DNA from: Pseudarthrobacter sulfonivorans
Lineage (GTDB): Bacteria; Actinomycetota; Actinomycetes; Actinomycetales; Micrococcaceae
NCBI RefSeq assembly: GCF_024391045.1
Contig: NZ_JANFCZ010000001.1
Span: forward strand, 124,001 to 188,000
Direction: 5' to 3'
Length of the DNA: 64,000 bases
Within the stretch, counting starts at the first letter, position 1. Each line of letters begins with the position of its first letter. Made by a program: the position numbers and the translations under genes. This document shows, in pieces, positions 8,548-17,077 of the stretch. Below the pieces are notes generated by a model. That model worked only from the letters and a program-made list of their open reading frames with translations, did no database searches and was not told where the DNA came from.

Positions 8548-9588
8548 ATGACCAGCTCAACCACACACGCCCGCAAGCGGATCCTTTCCGGCGCCAAGCC
8601 CACCGCCGATTCCCTCCACCTGGGCAACTACATCGGCGCCGTCCGCAACTGGGTGGACATGCAGTCCGCCTACGACGCCGTGTTCTTCATCCCCGACCTC
8701 CACGCCATCACCGTGGACTTCGACCCGGCCGAACTCAGCAACCGCACCCGTGTGGTGGCGGCCCAATACATCGCGGCCGGCATCGACCCGGACAAGTGCA
8801 TTTTCTTCGTTCAGTCCCACGTTCCGGAACACGCGCAGCTGGCCTGGGCGCTGAACTGCATCACGGGGTTCGGAGAAGCCTCCCGCATGACCCAGTTCAA
8901 GGACAAAACCCAAAAGGCCGGCGCCGACGCCGCCACGCTGGGACTGTTCGCGTACCCCACCCTGATGGCCGCCGATATCTTGCTGTACCAGACGGACCTC
9001 GTCCCGGTGGGTGAGGACCAGCGCCAGCACCTGGAGCTGACCCGGAACCTGGCCCAGCGGTTCAACACGCGCTTCGGCGAGACCTTCACCGTGCCCGAGG
9101 CCACCATCCTCAAGGAAAGCGCGAAGATCTACGACCTCCAGAACCCCACCGCCAAGATGTCGAAAACGGGGGAGTCCCCCAACGGCTCCATCCAGCTTCT
9201 GGAAGACCCCAAGGTGGCCGCCAAGCGAATCAAGTCGGCGGTGACCGATACCGGCACGGAGATCCGTTTTGACCTCGAAGAAAAGCCGGGTGTCTCCAAC
9301 CTGCTGACGATTTATTCCTCCCTCACCGGCAAGTCCGTGGCAGAGCTTGAAGCCGAATACCAGGGCAAGATGTACGGCCACCTGAAGGTGGACCTCGCCG
9401 AGGTGATGGTGGACTTCATCACGCCGTTGCGGAACCGCACCAACGAGCTCATGGCGGACCCGGCCGAGCTGGACCGGCTGCTGGCCCAGGGCGCGGAACG
9501 TGCCCGCGAGATCGCGTCCGTCACGCTCAGCCAGGTTTACGAGCGGATGGGGTTCCTGCCCTCGCTGCGCCTGGCCGGAGTCCGCTAG
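8548..9588 (+). CDS. trpS: tryptophanyl-tRNA synthetase
   Basis: Class I aminoacyl-tRNA synthetase charging tRNA-Trp, 346 residues, normal for the bacterial enzyme. The HIGH-type motif appears as [19 protein letters not shown] and the KMSKS-type loop as [15 protein letters not shown]; substrate-pocket segments [10 protein letters not shown] and [35 protein letters not shown] are intact. A TAAGGT hexamer at 8534-8539 would start transcription about two bases before the ATG, so the message may be nearly leaderless. Confidence 0.97.
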   Translation: MTSSTTHARKRILSGAKPTADSLHLGNYIGAVRNWVDMQSAYDAVFFIPDLHAITVDFDPAELSNRTRVVAAQYIAAGIDPDKCIFFVQSHVPEHAQLAWALNCITGFGEASRMTQFKDKTQKAGADAATLGLFAYPTLMAADILLYQTDLVPVGEDQRQHLELTRNLAQRFNTRFGETFTVPEATILKESAKIYDLQNPTAKMSKTGESPNGSIQLLEDPKVAAKRIKSAVTDTGTEIRFDLEEKPGVSNLLTIYSSLTGKSVAELEAEYQGKMYGHLKVDLAEVMVDFITPLRNRTNELMADPAELDRLLAQGAERAREIASVTLSQVYERMGFLPSLRLAGVR

Positions 9589-9592
9589 AACA

Positions 9593-10198
9593 ATGCCGGC
9601 CGCCAGGACTGTCAGCGAAGGAATGAGCGTCGGTGTCATTCTCGGGTTCCCGCCTGCCATTGCGGCGGAACTGCAGCGGTGGCGGGCTTCGTTCGGTGAT
9701 CCGATGGCCGCGGTGGTGCCCGCCCACATCACGCTGGTGACCACCACGCCCACCGACGACTGGGAGGCCACCCGCGCGCACGTCCACGAGGTGGCGCGCA
9801 ACCAGGCCCCGTTCATGGTGACCATCTCCGGCACTGGAACCTTCCGGCCGGTCTCCCCGGTGGTCTACATCAAGGTTGAAGAGGGTTTCGACGCCTGCGT
9901 GGACCTGCACTCAAAACTCCAGACCGGCCCACTCCAGCGGGACCTGCCGTTCTCATACCACCCCCACGTCACCATTGCCCACGATGTTGCCCCGGAGAGC
10001 CTCGACGAGGCCGAAACGGTGCTCGAAAGCTACAAGGCCACCTTCCCTGTGGTTAGCATGGGACTCTACGAGCATGATGCTGACGGCATCTGGCAGCTAC
10101 GGGAAGAGTTGGATTTTGGAACCGAAACTGACGACGACGGCGGGACCGGTGGCAACAAAACGGGCGCCGACGCAAACGGAGCCACCGCTTCCCACTGA
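9593..10198 (+). CDS. 2'-5' RNA ligase / 2H phosphoesterase-like protein
   Basis: About 201 residues. The two HxT/S motifs that define the 2H superfamily are visible as VPAHITLVTT near residue 45 and YHPHVTIAHDV near residue 125, flanked by a typical FRPVSPVVYIKV strand. Family members hydrolyse cyclic or 2'-5' phosphodiester bonds; the substrate here is unknown. The C-terminal tail is acidic and low in complexity. The start is uncertain: ATG 9593 or ATG 9623, neither with a well-spaced ribosome site. It lies five bases after trpS, and the YihY gene overlaps its 3' end. Confidence 0.85.
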   Translation: MPAARTVSEGMSVGVILGFPPAIAAELQRWRASFGDPMAAVVPAHITLVTTTPTDDWEATRAHVHEVARNQAPFMVTISGTGTFRPVSPVVYIKVEEGFDACVDLHSKLQTGPLQRDLPFSYHPHVTIAHDVAPESLDEAETVLESYKATFPVVSMGLYEHDADGIWQLREELDFGTETDDDGGTGGNKTGADANGATASH

Positions 10199-11276
10199 GC
10201 AGGCCCGCCTGAAGCTGGCAGTCATCCAGAAGAGGATGGATTGGGGCAAAGCCAGAAGGTCCGACGGCGGCCCGGTGGCCAGTGTGCTGGCCATGGTGCA
10301 GTGGCTGCTCGCCCGGCTTAATGCCTTCCGGCCCATGCGCGCGTGGCAGCATTACAACCTCCAGCACGGCCCTCTCATGAGCGCCGGCATCGGCTTCAAC
10401 ATGTTCTTTTCGATCACCGGCCTGCTGGCCACAGGGTTCTCCATTGCCGGCCTGGTGCTGCGGGGCCAGCCTGCGCTGCTGGACAACATCATCAGCAGCG
10501 TGGCACAAAGTGCGCCGGGCCTGCTGAAAGTCAACGGCAGTGCGGGGCTGGTAGATCCAAAGGACCTGCTGAACCCGGCCGGCCTGGGCTGGACGGCAGT
10601 CATCGCCGCGGTGGTTACGGTGGTCACGTCCCTGGGATGGATCGCCGGGCTCCGCGACGGCCTTCGCGGCGTGGTGGAACTGCCGCCGCTGAAAATCAAT
10701 ATCATCCTGATGAAGCTGCGGGACACCGGAACCCTGCTCCTCCTGGGAGTTGCCTTGGTGATCAGCGCCGGAGCGTCCTTGGTGTTCGGCACTGCTGCCG
10801 GCTGGGTCAGTGACTTCCTGCGGCTGGACCCCGTGATCGCCGGTCCGCTGACCACGCTCATCAAGATCGGGGTGCCGCTGGTCCTAAGCTGGGTGACCGC
10901 CGTCGTGATGTTCCGCCTCGCGGGCGGCCTCAAGCTGTCGCGGCGTGCACTGCTGGAGGGGACCATCCTGGCGGCGGTGGGCACTACCGTCCTTCAGGTA
11001 TTCAGTACCGAGCTGCTCGCCGGCGCCGGCCGGAACCCCATCCTCGCCCCGTTCGCCATCATCATCGGACTGCTGATCTGGTTCAACCTGGTGAGCCAGG
11101 TCTACCTGGTGTCGGCCGCCTGGTCAGTTGTCCGCGAGGCGGACCTTAAGAGCGTTCCTGCCGGACAGGATAAGACGCTCTGGGGCTCCCGGCACATCCA
11201 GCCCGGCAAGACCCCCATGGAGCACAGCGGAGCTAGTGCCCGGCGTCGAGGTATTGGTCGGCCCAGGCAGCAATAA
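10149..11276 (+). CDS. YihY/virulence factor BrkB family membrane protein
   Basis: Integral membrane protein with about six helices typical of the YihY/BrkB family (once called RNase BN, an assignment no longer accepted). The signature region WQHYNLQHGPLMSAGIGFNMFFSITGLLATGFSIAGLVL is followed by TAVIAAVVTVVTSLGWIAGLRDGLRGV and FAIIIGLLIWFNLVSQVYLVSAAW. I place the start at GTG 10149 (375 residues), overlapping the upstream gene by 50 bases; ATG 10236 is an alternative. The C-terminal 15 codons overlap the convergent hydrolase gene. Confidence 0.87.
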   Translation: MATKRAPTQTEPPLPTEQARLKLAVIQKRMDWGKARRSDGGPVASVLAMVQWLLARLNAFRPMRAWQHYNLQHGPLMSAGIGFNMFFSITGLLATGFSIAGLVLRGQPALLDNIISSVAQSAPGLLKVNGSAGLVDPKDLLNPAGLGWTAVIAAVVTVVTSLGWIAGLRDGLRGVVELPPLKINIILMKLRDTGTLLLLGVALVISAGASLVFGTAAGWVSDFLRLDPVIAGPLTTLIKIGVPLVLSWVTAVVMFRLAGGLKLSRRALLEGTILAAVGTTVLQVFSTELLAGAGRNPILAPFAIIIGLLIWFNLVSQVYLVSAAWSVVREADLKSVPAGQDKTLWGSRHIQPGKTPMEHSGASARRRGIGRPRQQ

Positions 11277-12003
11277 TCCGGGCGGCACGGGCGGCCTGGC
11301 CCTTGCCGGTCAGCAGGTGGTCGCTGCCTTCCAGGGAGATGAAGTTCCGGGGGTGACGGGCTGTTTGGAAGATGGTGCTCGCGTTCTCGATGCCCACCGT
11401 GTTGTCAGTGGGGGAGTGGAGCACCATCAGGGGCTTGTGCAACTGGTGGATGCAGTCGGTGAGGTCGGCCCTTTCCAGATCCTCGACAAAATGCTTCCGG
11501 ATCTCCACGCGCTTCCCGCCCAGGTCCACTTCGGCGCTGCCCTCGCTGAGGATCTTGTCCAGGGCCGCGTCGAACACGTGCGCCACATGCTTGGGCGAGA
11601 ACGGGGCACCCACGGTTGCGACGGCGTCGAGCTCGGGGATTTGCCGCGCCGCGGACAGCACTGCCGCGCCGCCGAAGGAGTGGCCCACCAGCAGCGAGAT
11701 GGCCTTGCCCTCGGCGCGCATGAACTCGGAAGCCTTGACCGTGTCCGCCACCTTGTGGCTGAAGGAGCCCTCGGACCAGTGGCCGGCGGACTCGCCCAGC
11801 CCGAGGTTGTCGAAGCGCAGCATGCCAATCCCGGTGTCGGCGAAGGCCTTGCACATCCGTGACGCCGAGGGGCTGTCCTTGCCGAGCGTAAAGCCGTGCG
11901 AGAACACACCCCAGCCACGCACGGGGCCCTCGGGGGTATCGATGATGCCGGACAGGATTTCGCCGGTGGAGCCTTCGAAACTGACTTTTTCAGAATGGGA
12001 CAT
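11233..12003 (-). CDS. alpha/beta hydrolase
   Basis: A 256-residue serine hydrolase. The nucleophile elbow is LVGHSFGGAAV with Ser at about residue 108, the oxyanion region is VFSHGFTLGKDS, and the acid/His come from HSPTDNTVGIENA and SLEGSDHLLTGKG. The fold resembles the YhfA/OsmC-associated hydrolases and short dienelactone-type esterases. The substrate cannot be inferred. It is encoded downstream of sdhB on the same strand but separated by a terminator, and its 3' end overlaps the convergent YihY gene by 44 bases. Confidence 0.88.
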   Translation of the reverse strand: MSHSEKVSFEGSTGEILSGIIDTPEGPVRGWGVFSHGFTLGKDSPSASRMCKAFADTGIGMLRFDNLGLGESAGHWSEGSFSHKVADTVKASEFMRAEGKAISLLVGHSFGGAAVLSAARQIPELDAVATVGAPFSPKHVAHVFDAALDKILSEGSAEVDLGGKRVEIRKHFVEDLERADLTDCIHQLHKPLMVLHSPTDNTVGIENASTIFQTARHPRNFISLEGSDHLLTGKGQAARAARIIAAWADQYLDAGH

Positions 12004-12035
12004 CGTGTGCTGCTTTCGTGGGTGCGGTCAGATGC

Positions 12036-12083
12036 TTAAAAGCGCGACGGCGCCGCATCCCCCGGGTGGGGAAGGGCGCCGTC
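12036..12083 (-). terminator. intrinsic terminator after sdhB
   Basis: On the minus strand the arms GACGGCGCC (12083-12075) and GGCGCCGTC (12054-12046) form a 9-bp GC stem with a 20-base loop, followed by GCGCTTTTAAG. It ends the sdhCDAB transcript before the hydrolase gene. Confidence 0.7.
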
Positions 12084-12102
12084 GTCCGGTTGATCCCGGA
12101 AA

Positions 12103-12885
12103 CTAGGCCTTGCGGGACAGGATGGCCTGCTTGACCTCGGCAATTGCCTGGGTCACCTGGATGCCACGCGGGCAGGCTTCGGTGCAGTTGAAGGTGGTGC
12201 GGCAGCGCCACACGCCTTCCTTGTCGTTCAGGATTTCCAGCCGCATGTCGCCGGCGTCATCACGGGAATCGAAGATGAAGCGGTGTGCGTTGACGATGGC
12301 GGCCGGGCCGAAGTACTGGCCGTCGGTCCAGAACACGGGGCAGGAGGACGTGCACGCAGCGCAGAGGATGCACTTGGTGGTGTCGTCGAAGCGCTCACGG
12401 TCTTCGACCGACTGCAGGCGTTCCTTGGTGGGCTCGTGACCCTTGTTGATCAGGAAGGGCATGACTTCGCGGAAGGACTGGAAGAACGGCTCCATGTCCA
12501 CAATCAGGTCCTTCTCCACCGGCAGGCCCTTGATGGGCTCCACCGTGATGGGCTTGGACGTGTCCAGGTCCTTCAGGAGGGTCTTGCAGGCGAGGCGGTT
12601 ACGGCCGTTGATGCGCATGGCATCTGAACCGCAGACACCGTGGGCGCAGGAACGGCGGAACGAGACGCTGCCGTCGATTTCCCACTTGACCTTGTGCAGG
12701 GCATCCAGCACGCGGTCGGTGCCGTACATGGTCACCTTGAACTCATCCCAGGTGGCGTCCTCGGACACCTCGGGGTTGTAGCGGCGCACGCGCAGGGTGA
12801 CATCGAAGGACGGGATGTCCCCGCCGCCTCCTATGTGTGCGGGCAGTTCGATCTTGGAGGCTGGCTCAGCAAGTTCGGCGGTCAT
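12103..12885 (-). CDS. sdhB: succinate dehydrogenase iron-sulfur subunit
   Basis: A 260-residue iron-sulfur subunit passing electrons from SdhA to the membrane quinone site. The [2Fe-2S] ligands are in SCAHGVCGSDAMRINGRNRLACKT, and the [4Fe-4S] and [3Fe-4S] ligands in CILCAACTSSCPVFW and NCTEACPRGIQVTQAI. It lies one base after sdhA, giving tight coupling. The order is sdhC-sdhD-sdhA-sdhB. Confidence 0.97.
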   Translation of the reverse strand: MTAELAEPASKIELPAHIGGGGDIPSFDVTLRVRRYNPEVSEDATWDEFKVTMYGTDRVLDALHKVKWEIDGSVSFRRSCAHGVCGSDAMRINGRNRLACKTLLKDLDTSKPITVEPIKGLPVEKDLIVDMEPFFQSFREVMPFLINKGHEPTKERLQSVEDRERFDDTTKCILCAACTSSCPVFWTDGQYFGPAAIVNAHRFIFDSRDDAGDMRLEILNDKEGVWRCRTTFNCTEACPRGIQVTQAIAEVKQAILSRKA

Positions 12886-12886
12886 C

Positions 12887-14686
12887 TTAGTACTTCCTCA
12901 CCATCGGCTCGTAGCGCGTAAAGACCACCGGTTTGGTGGCAAGTCGGATGCCCGCGATCGACTCAGCGGAACCGTCCGCCGGTGCGTGGTCGTCCTTGTA
13001 CGCCATGGAGTGCTTCATGAAATTCTCGTCGTCCCGTTCCGGGAAGTCCTCGCGGAAGTGTCCGCCGCGGGATTCCTCACGGTGCAGTGCCGCTACGGTC
13101 ATAACCTTGGCCAGCTCCAGGAGGAAGCCCAGTTCGACGGCCTCGAGCAGGTCCAGGTTGAAGCGCTTGCCCTTGTCCTGGACGCTGATGTTCTTGTAGC
13201 GCGCTTCGAAGGACTCGATGTCGCGCAGAACCTGGTTCAGCGTGTCTGCCGTGCGGAACACCTGCATATTGGCGTCCATGGTGTCCTGGAGGTCCTTGCG
13301 GATCAGGGCCACTTTCTCGTCGCCGGTGCCGTTGCGGGCAATGTTCAGCAGATCGATGGTGTACGCCTCCGGGTCCGCGGGGAGGTCCACGAAGTCGGCG
13401 GTCTTGGAGTATTCAGCAGCTGCGATGCCGGCCCGCTTGCCGAACACGTTGATGTCCAGCAGCGAGTTGGTGCCCAGGCGGTTGGAGCCGTGGACGGACA
13501 CGCACGCCACCTCACCGGCGGCGTAAAGGCCCGGGATCACGGTGTCGTTGTCCTGCAGGACTTCGGCGCTGATGTTCGTGGGGATGCCGCCCATGGCGTA
13601 GTGCGCCGTGGGGAACACCGGGACGGGCTCCGTGTAGGGCTCCACACCGAGGTAGGTGCGGGCGAACTCGGTGATGTCCGGCAGCTTGGCGTCGATGTGC
13701 GCCGGCTCAAGGTGGGTCAGGTCCAGGAGGACATAGTCCTTGTTCGGGCCGCAGCCGCGGCCTTCGCGGACTTCGTTGGCCATGGAGCGGGCAACGATGT
13801 CACGCGGAGCGAGGTCCTTGATGGTGGGGGCGTAGCGCTCCATGAAGCGCTCACCCTCGGAGTTACGCAGGATGGCGCCTTCACCGCGGGCTGCCTCGGA
13901 CAGCAGGATGCCCAGGCCGGCGAGGCCTGTCGGGTGGAACTGGAAGAACTCCATGTCCTCCAGCGGGATGCCGCGGCGGAAGGCGATGCCCATGCCGTCA
14001 CCGGTGAGGGTGTGGGCGTTGGAGGTGGTCTTGAAGACCTTGCCCGCTCCGCCGGAGGCGAACACCACGGACTTGGCCTGGAAGACATGCAGTTCACCGG
14101 AGGCGAGGTCGTAGGACACAACACCGGCAACGCGCTTCTGCTTGTACGGCGTGCCGTCCTCGCGGACAGCGTCTTCCTCGACCGTCAGCAGGTCCAGGAC
14201 GTAGTACTCGTTGTAGAACTCCACATTGTGCTTGACGCAGTTTTGGTACAGCGTCTGCAGGATCATGTGGCCGGTGCGGTCCGCGGCGTAGCAGGCGCGG
14301 CGGACCGGTGCCTTGCCGTGGTCGCGGGTGTGGCCACCGAAGCGGCGCTGGTCAATGCGGCCTTCAGGCGTGCGGTTGAACGGCAGGCCCATCTTCTCAA
14401 GGTCCAGCACGGCGTCGATGGCTTCCTTCGCCATGACCTCCGCTGCGTCCTGGTCAACCAGGTAGTCGCCGCCCTTGACGGTGTCGAAGGTGTGCCATTC
14501 CCAGTTGTCTTCCTCGACGTTGGCAAGGGCCGCACACATGCCACCCTGCGCCGCACCGGTGTGCGAGCGGGTGGGGTAGAGCTTGGTCAGTACTGCTGTG
14601 CGCGCGCGCTGACCGGACTCGATCGCGGCGCGCATGCCAGCGCCACCGGCACCGACGATGACGACGTCGTACTTATGGACCTGCAT
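12887..14686 (-). CDS. sdhA: succinate dehydrogenase flavoprotein subunit
   Basis: 599 residues. The N-terminal dinucleotide fold DVVIVGAGGAGMRAAIES is followed by TRSHTGAAQGG, where His at about residue 42 is the covalent FAD attachment site. The substrate region includes GGHTRDHGKAPVRRACYAADRTGH and the C-terminal FAD/capping segments GLYAAGEVACVSVHGSNRLGTNSLLD. Oxidises succinate to fumarate in the TCA cycle. There is a 104-base gap after sdhD, larger than elsewhere in the operon. Confidence 0.98.
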   Translation of the reverse strand: MQVHKYDVVIVGAGGAGMRAAIESGQRARTAVLTKLYPTRSHTGAAQGGMCAALANVEEDNWEWHTFDTVKGGDYLVDQDAAEVMAKEAIDAVLDLEKMGLPFNRTPEGRIDQRRFGGHTRDHGKAPVRRACYAADRTGHMILQTLYQNCVKHNVEFYNEYYVLDLLTVEEDAVREDGTPYKQKRVAGVVSYDLASGELHVFQAKSVVFASGGAGKVFKTTSNAHTLTGDGMGIAFRRGIPLEDMEFFQFHPTGLAGLGILLSEAARGEGAILRNSEGERFMERYAPTIKDLAPRDIVARSMANEVREGRGCGPNKDYVLLDLTHLEPAHIDAKLPDITEFARTYLGVEPYTEPVPVFPTAHYAMGGIPTNISAEVLQDNDTVIPGLYAAGEVACVSVHGSNRLGTNSLLDINVFGKRAGIAAAEYSKTADFVDLPADPEAYTIDLLNIARNGTGDEKVALIRKDLQDTMDANMQVFRTADTLNQVLRDIESFEARYKNISVQDKGKRFNLDLLEAVELGFLLELAKVMTVAALHREESRGGHFREDFPERDDENFMKHSMAYKDDHAPADGSAESIAGIRLATKPVVFTRYEPMVRKY

Positions 14687-14790
14687 ACTTTGGCGCTCTT
14701 TCTCTCAAAATTCGCAATAAAACAACGGGCAGGAGTTACCTGGTCCGCAAAACGCAGGCCGTGGCCCGTGGGGCGACGGCCAGGAGGTGG

Positions 14791-15252
14791 CTACGCGGGG
14801 CAGAAGCCACCGGGCAGGGGAACACCGTTGACTACGGGGCACGGGTTGAAGGTGAAGATCACCAGGGTGCCCAGGACGATGATGACGGTGGTTGCCGCGT
14901 ACAGGACGATCTTGAGCCAGAGCCGGGTGGAATCCTTCTCGGCGTAGTCGTTGATGATGGTCCGGACGCCGTTGGTGCCGTGCAGCATGGCCAGCCACAG
15001 CATGGCAAGGTCCCAGAACTGCCAGAACGGGTCGGCCCACTTGCCGGCGACGAACCCGAAGTCGATGGCGTGGATGCCTTCGCCCACCATGAGGTTCACA
15101 AAGAGGTGGCCGAAGATCAGCACCACCAGCACGATGCCGGAGAGGCGCATGAACAGCCACGCCAGCATTTCGAAGTTCCCCTTGGACCCGCCGGTCCGGC
15201 GGTACTGTGGGGAAATTTTCCCACTGCGTGGGCTGTCGATAGTTGCAGTCAT
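14791..15252 (-). CDS. sdhD: succinate dehydrogenase hydrophobic membrane anchor subunit
   Basis: 153 residues with three transmembrane helices (MLAWLFMRLSGIVLVVLIFGHLFVNLMV, DLAMLWLAMLHGTNGVRTII, WLKIVLYAATTVIIVLGTLVIF). The first helix carries a histidine in FGHLFVNL, and a second lies in LHGTNGVRTI, candidate haem b/quinone-site ligands. It follows sdhC by three bases. Confidence 0.93.
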   Translation of the reverse strand: MTATIDSPRSGKISPQYRRTGGSKGNFEMLAWLFMRLSGIVLVVLIFGHLFVNLMVGEGIHAIDFGFVAGKWADPFWQFWDLAMLWLAMLHGTNGVRTIINDYAEKDSTRLWLKIVLYAATTVIIVLGTLVIFTFNPCPVVNGVPLPGGFCPA

Positions 15253-15255
15253 GGC

Positions 15256-15636
15256 TTAGTGACCTCCAAGAGCGAGGGAAAGGTGGCGGATGGAGAAGCC
15301 GACCATCACAACTACCCACAGGGCCAGGACGGTCCACAGCATCTGGCGCTGGTACTTGGCGCCCTTCTTCCAGAAGTCCACCGCGATGATCCGCAGGCCG
15401 TTGAAGGCGTGGAATACGATGGCGGCAACCAGGCCCGTTTCACCCAGGGCCATGAGGGGATTCTTGTATGCACCGATTACTGCGGTGTAGGCCTCAGGGG
15501 ACACGCGCACCAATGAGGTGTCCAGCACATGGACCAACAAGAAGAAAAAGATCACTACACCGGTAATACGGTGTCCTACCCAGGACCACATGCCTTCACG
15601 GCCGCGGTACAAGGTGCCAGCTGGTTTCGTCGGCAC
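15256..15636 (-). CDS. sdhC: succinate dehydrogenase cytochrome b556 subunit
   Basis: 126 residues, three helices. The signature MWSWVGHRITGVVIFFFLLVHVLDTSLV carries the conserved S-x(2)-HRxTG motif and a haem-ligand candidate His, repeated in VFHAFNGLRIIAVDF. I chose GTG at 15636, preceded by GGGAGG at a seven-base spacing; longer in-frame starts upstream lack such a site. First gene of sdhCDAB, divergent from the guanylyltransferase gene. Confidence 0.94.
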   Translation of the reverse strand: MPTKPAGTLYRGREGMWSWVGHRITGVVIFFFLLVHVLDTSLVRVSPEAYTAVIGAYKNPLMALGETGLVAAIVFHAFNGLRIIAVDFWKKGAKYQRQMLWTVLALWVVVMVGFSIRHLSLALGGH

Positions 15637-15893
15637 TGATAAACCTCCCTGCAACACAGCGGCGCTGGCATGAGATCCACGCGGGGGGAACGCCTGCTGC
15701 GAGAGCACTCGTAGCTCAGAGCCTAAATCTAGGCTTCGCTTACAGCTTATTCAATTTGGGAACCACTTGGTGACCCCGCAATGCCGGGGTTTTGGTTTTT
15801 ATTGAGACAAAGGCCACACGGTATGGCCCGGAGATGGGCCTGTGACACCGCCACAACGGGGACTCCGGGGTGCGTCGGCTAAAGTGGGCCCTG
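15637..15893. other. divergent intergenic region between sdhC and the guanylyltransferase
   Basis: 257 bases without a gene. It contains a palindrome AGCCTA-AATC-TAGGCT at 15720-15735, which on the minus strand provides a TAGGCT hexamer usable as an sdh promoter element, and a plus-strand hairpin ACCCCG/CGGGGT at 15773-15790 followed by a T-rich run. The plus-strand TAAAGT at 15880-15885 would start transcription about two bases before the ATG at 15894. Confidence 0.5.
15773..15800 (+). terminator. short hairpin plus T-run upstream of the guanylyltransferase gene
   Basis: Six-base stem ACCCCG/CGGGGT with a six-base loop, then TTTGGTTTTT. It looks like a weak intrinsic terminator facing the guanylyltransferase gene, yet there is no plus-strand gene upstream that it could end. 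It may stop stray transcription from the sdh promoter region or be part of a leader. Confidence 0.4.
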
Positions 15894-17027
15894 ATGAGTA
15901 CAGACAAAGTGACAAGCCCGGTTTCACCCCTTGACCGTTTTATTGCGGTGATTCCGGCAGGCGGAGTGGGGACCCGCCTCTGGCCCCTGTCACGTGCAGC
16001 AGCTCCCAAGTTCCTTCACGATCTCACCGGTTCGGGCAGCACATTGCTGCGTGCAACCTACGACCGGCTGGAGCCCCTCGCGGGCCGGCGGGTCCTGGTG
16101 GTCACCGGCACCGCGCACCGTGCTGCCGTGTGCCGCCAGTTGCCCGAGGTGCAGGACTCCGATCTTGTTCTGGAGAGCGAGCCCAAGGATTCCGGCGCTG
16201 CGATCGGCCTGGCCGCCGCCATCCTGCACGAGCGCGATCCGGACACCATCATGGGATCGTTTGCCGCAGACCAGGTGATCAGCCCGGACCACCTCTTCCA
16301 GGCGGCCGTCCGCGAAGCCATCTACACGGCTGCCGCCGGCAAGATCGTGACCATCGGCATCAAGCCCACCCACCCGTCCACCGGTTTCGGCTACATCCGG
16401 GCCGGCGAGGAACTGCGCATTGAGGGTGCACCCAGCGCGCAGGCCGTGGTGGAGTTTGTGGAGAAGCCGGACGAACAGGTCGCCCAGCAGTACGTGGACA
16501 GCGGCGAGTATGTCTGGAACGCCGGCATGTTCGTGGCTCCCGTCGCGCTGATGCTCAAGCACCTTGAAGCGAACCAGCCGGAACTGTTCAAGGGCCTGCT
16601 GGAGATCGCCCAGGCCTGGGACACCCCGGAACGGGACGCCGTAACGGCCCGCGTCTGGCCCACGCTGCCCAAGATTGCCATTGACTACGCCGTTGCAGAA
16701 CCCGCGGCGGCCGCCGGCGACGTCGCCGTGGTGCCGGGCACTTTCGGTTGGGACGACGTCGGGGATTTCGCTTCGGTGGGCCGGCTCAACAGTGCGCGTG
16801 AAGTGGATGACGTCACGGTCCTCGGTGAGGGTGCGCGCGTCTTCACGGAGAATGCCAGCGGCGTGGTGGTCTCCGACACGAAGCGCGTGATCGCGCTGAT
16901 TGGCATCAAGGACGTGGTCATTGTGGACACGGGCGATGCCCTCCTGGTCACCACCAAGGAACACGCCCAGCGGGTCAAGGGCGCCGTTGACGCGCTCAAG
17001 GCAAGTGGAGACACCGACGTTCTGTAA
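15894..17027 (+). CDS. manC: mannose-1-phosphate guanylyltransferase
   Basis: 377-residue nucleotidyltransferase making GDP-mannose from GTP and mannose-1-phosphate for glycan and glycolipid mannosylation. The pyrophosphorylase signature is FIAVIPAGGVGTRLWPLSRAAAPKFLHDL; substrate segments include GSFAADQVI, HPSTGFGYIRAG, VVEFVEKPDEQVAQQYV and YVWNAGMFVA, and IDYAVAEPAA plus FGWDDVGDFASV near the C-terminus. It lacks the isomerase domain of bifunctional AlgA/ManC enzymes. The start at ATG 15894 (MSTDK) fits a nearly leaderless promoter TAAAGT at 15880-15885. Confidence 0.94.
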   Translation: MSTDKVTSPVSPLDRFIAVIPAGGVGTRLWPLSRAAAPKFLHDLTGSGSTLLRATYDRLEPLAGRRVLVVTGTAHRAAVCRQLPEVQDSDLVLESEPKDSGAAIGLAAAILHERDPDTIMGSFAADQVISPDHLFQAAVREAIYTAAAGKIVTIGIKPTHPSTGFGYIRAGEELRIEGAPSAQAVVEFVEKPDEQVAQQYVDSGEYVWNAGMFVAPVALMLKHLEANQPELFKGLLEIAQAWDTPERDAVTARVWPTLPKIAIDYAVAEPAAAAGDVAVVPGTFGWDDVGDFASVGRLNSAREVDDVTVLGEGARVFTENASGVVVSDTKRVIALIGIKDVVIVDTGDALLVTTKEHAQRVKGAVDALKASGDTDVL

Positions 17028-17065
17028 CGCTGCAATCCTGATGACGCTATTCCCCGGACGCTCGC

Positions 17066-17071
17066 TAGAGT
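17066..17071 (+). promoter_or_regulatory. -10 hexamer TAGAGT of a probable leaderless promoter
   Basis: TAGAGT is followed by exactly six bases and the GTG start at 17078, so the G of the start codon would be the first transcribed base. No Shine-Dalgarno is present in the 50-base gap. Confidence 0.6.
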
Positions 17072-17077
17072 AAATAG

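Noticed and set aside
12797-14947. Very long open frame (716 codons) antisense to sdhA
   Set aside because: The opposite strand carries an unmistakable sdhA with all FAD motifs. High GC at third codon positions makes long stop-free antisense frames common, and the antisense protein has no recognisable domain.
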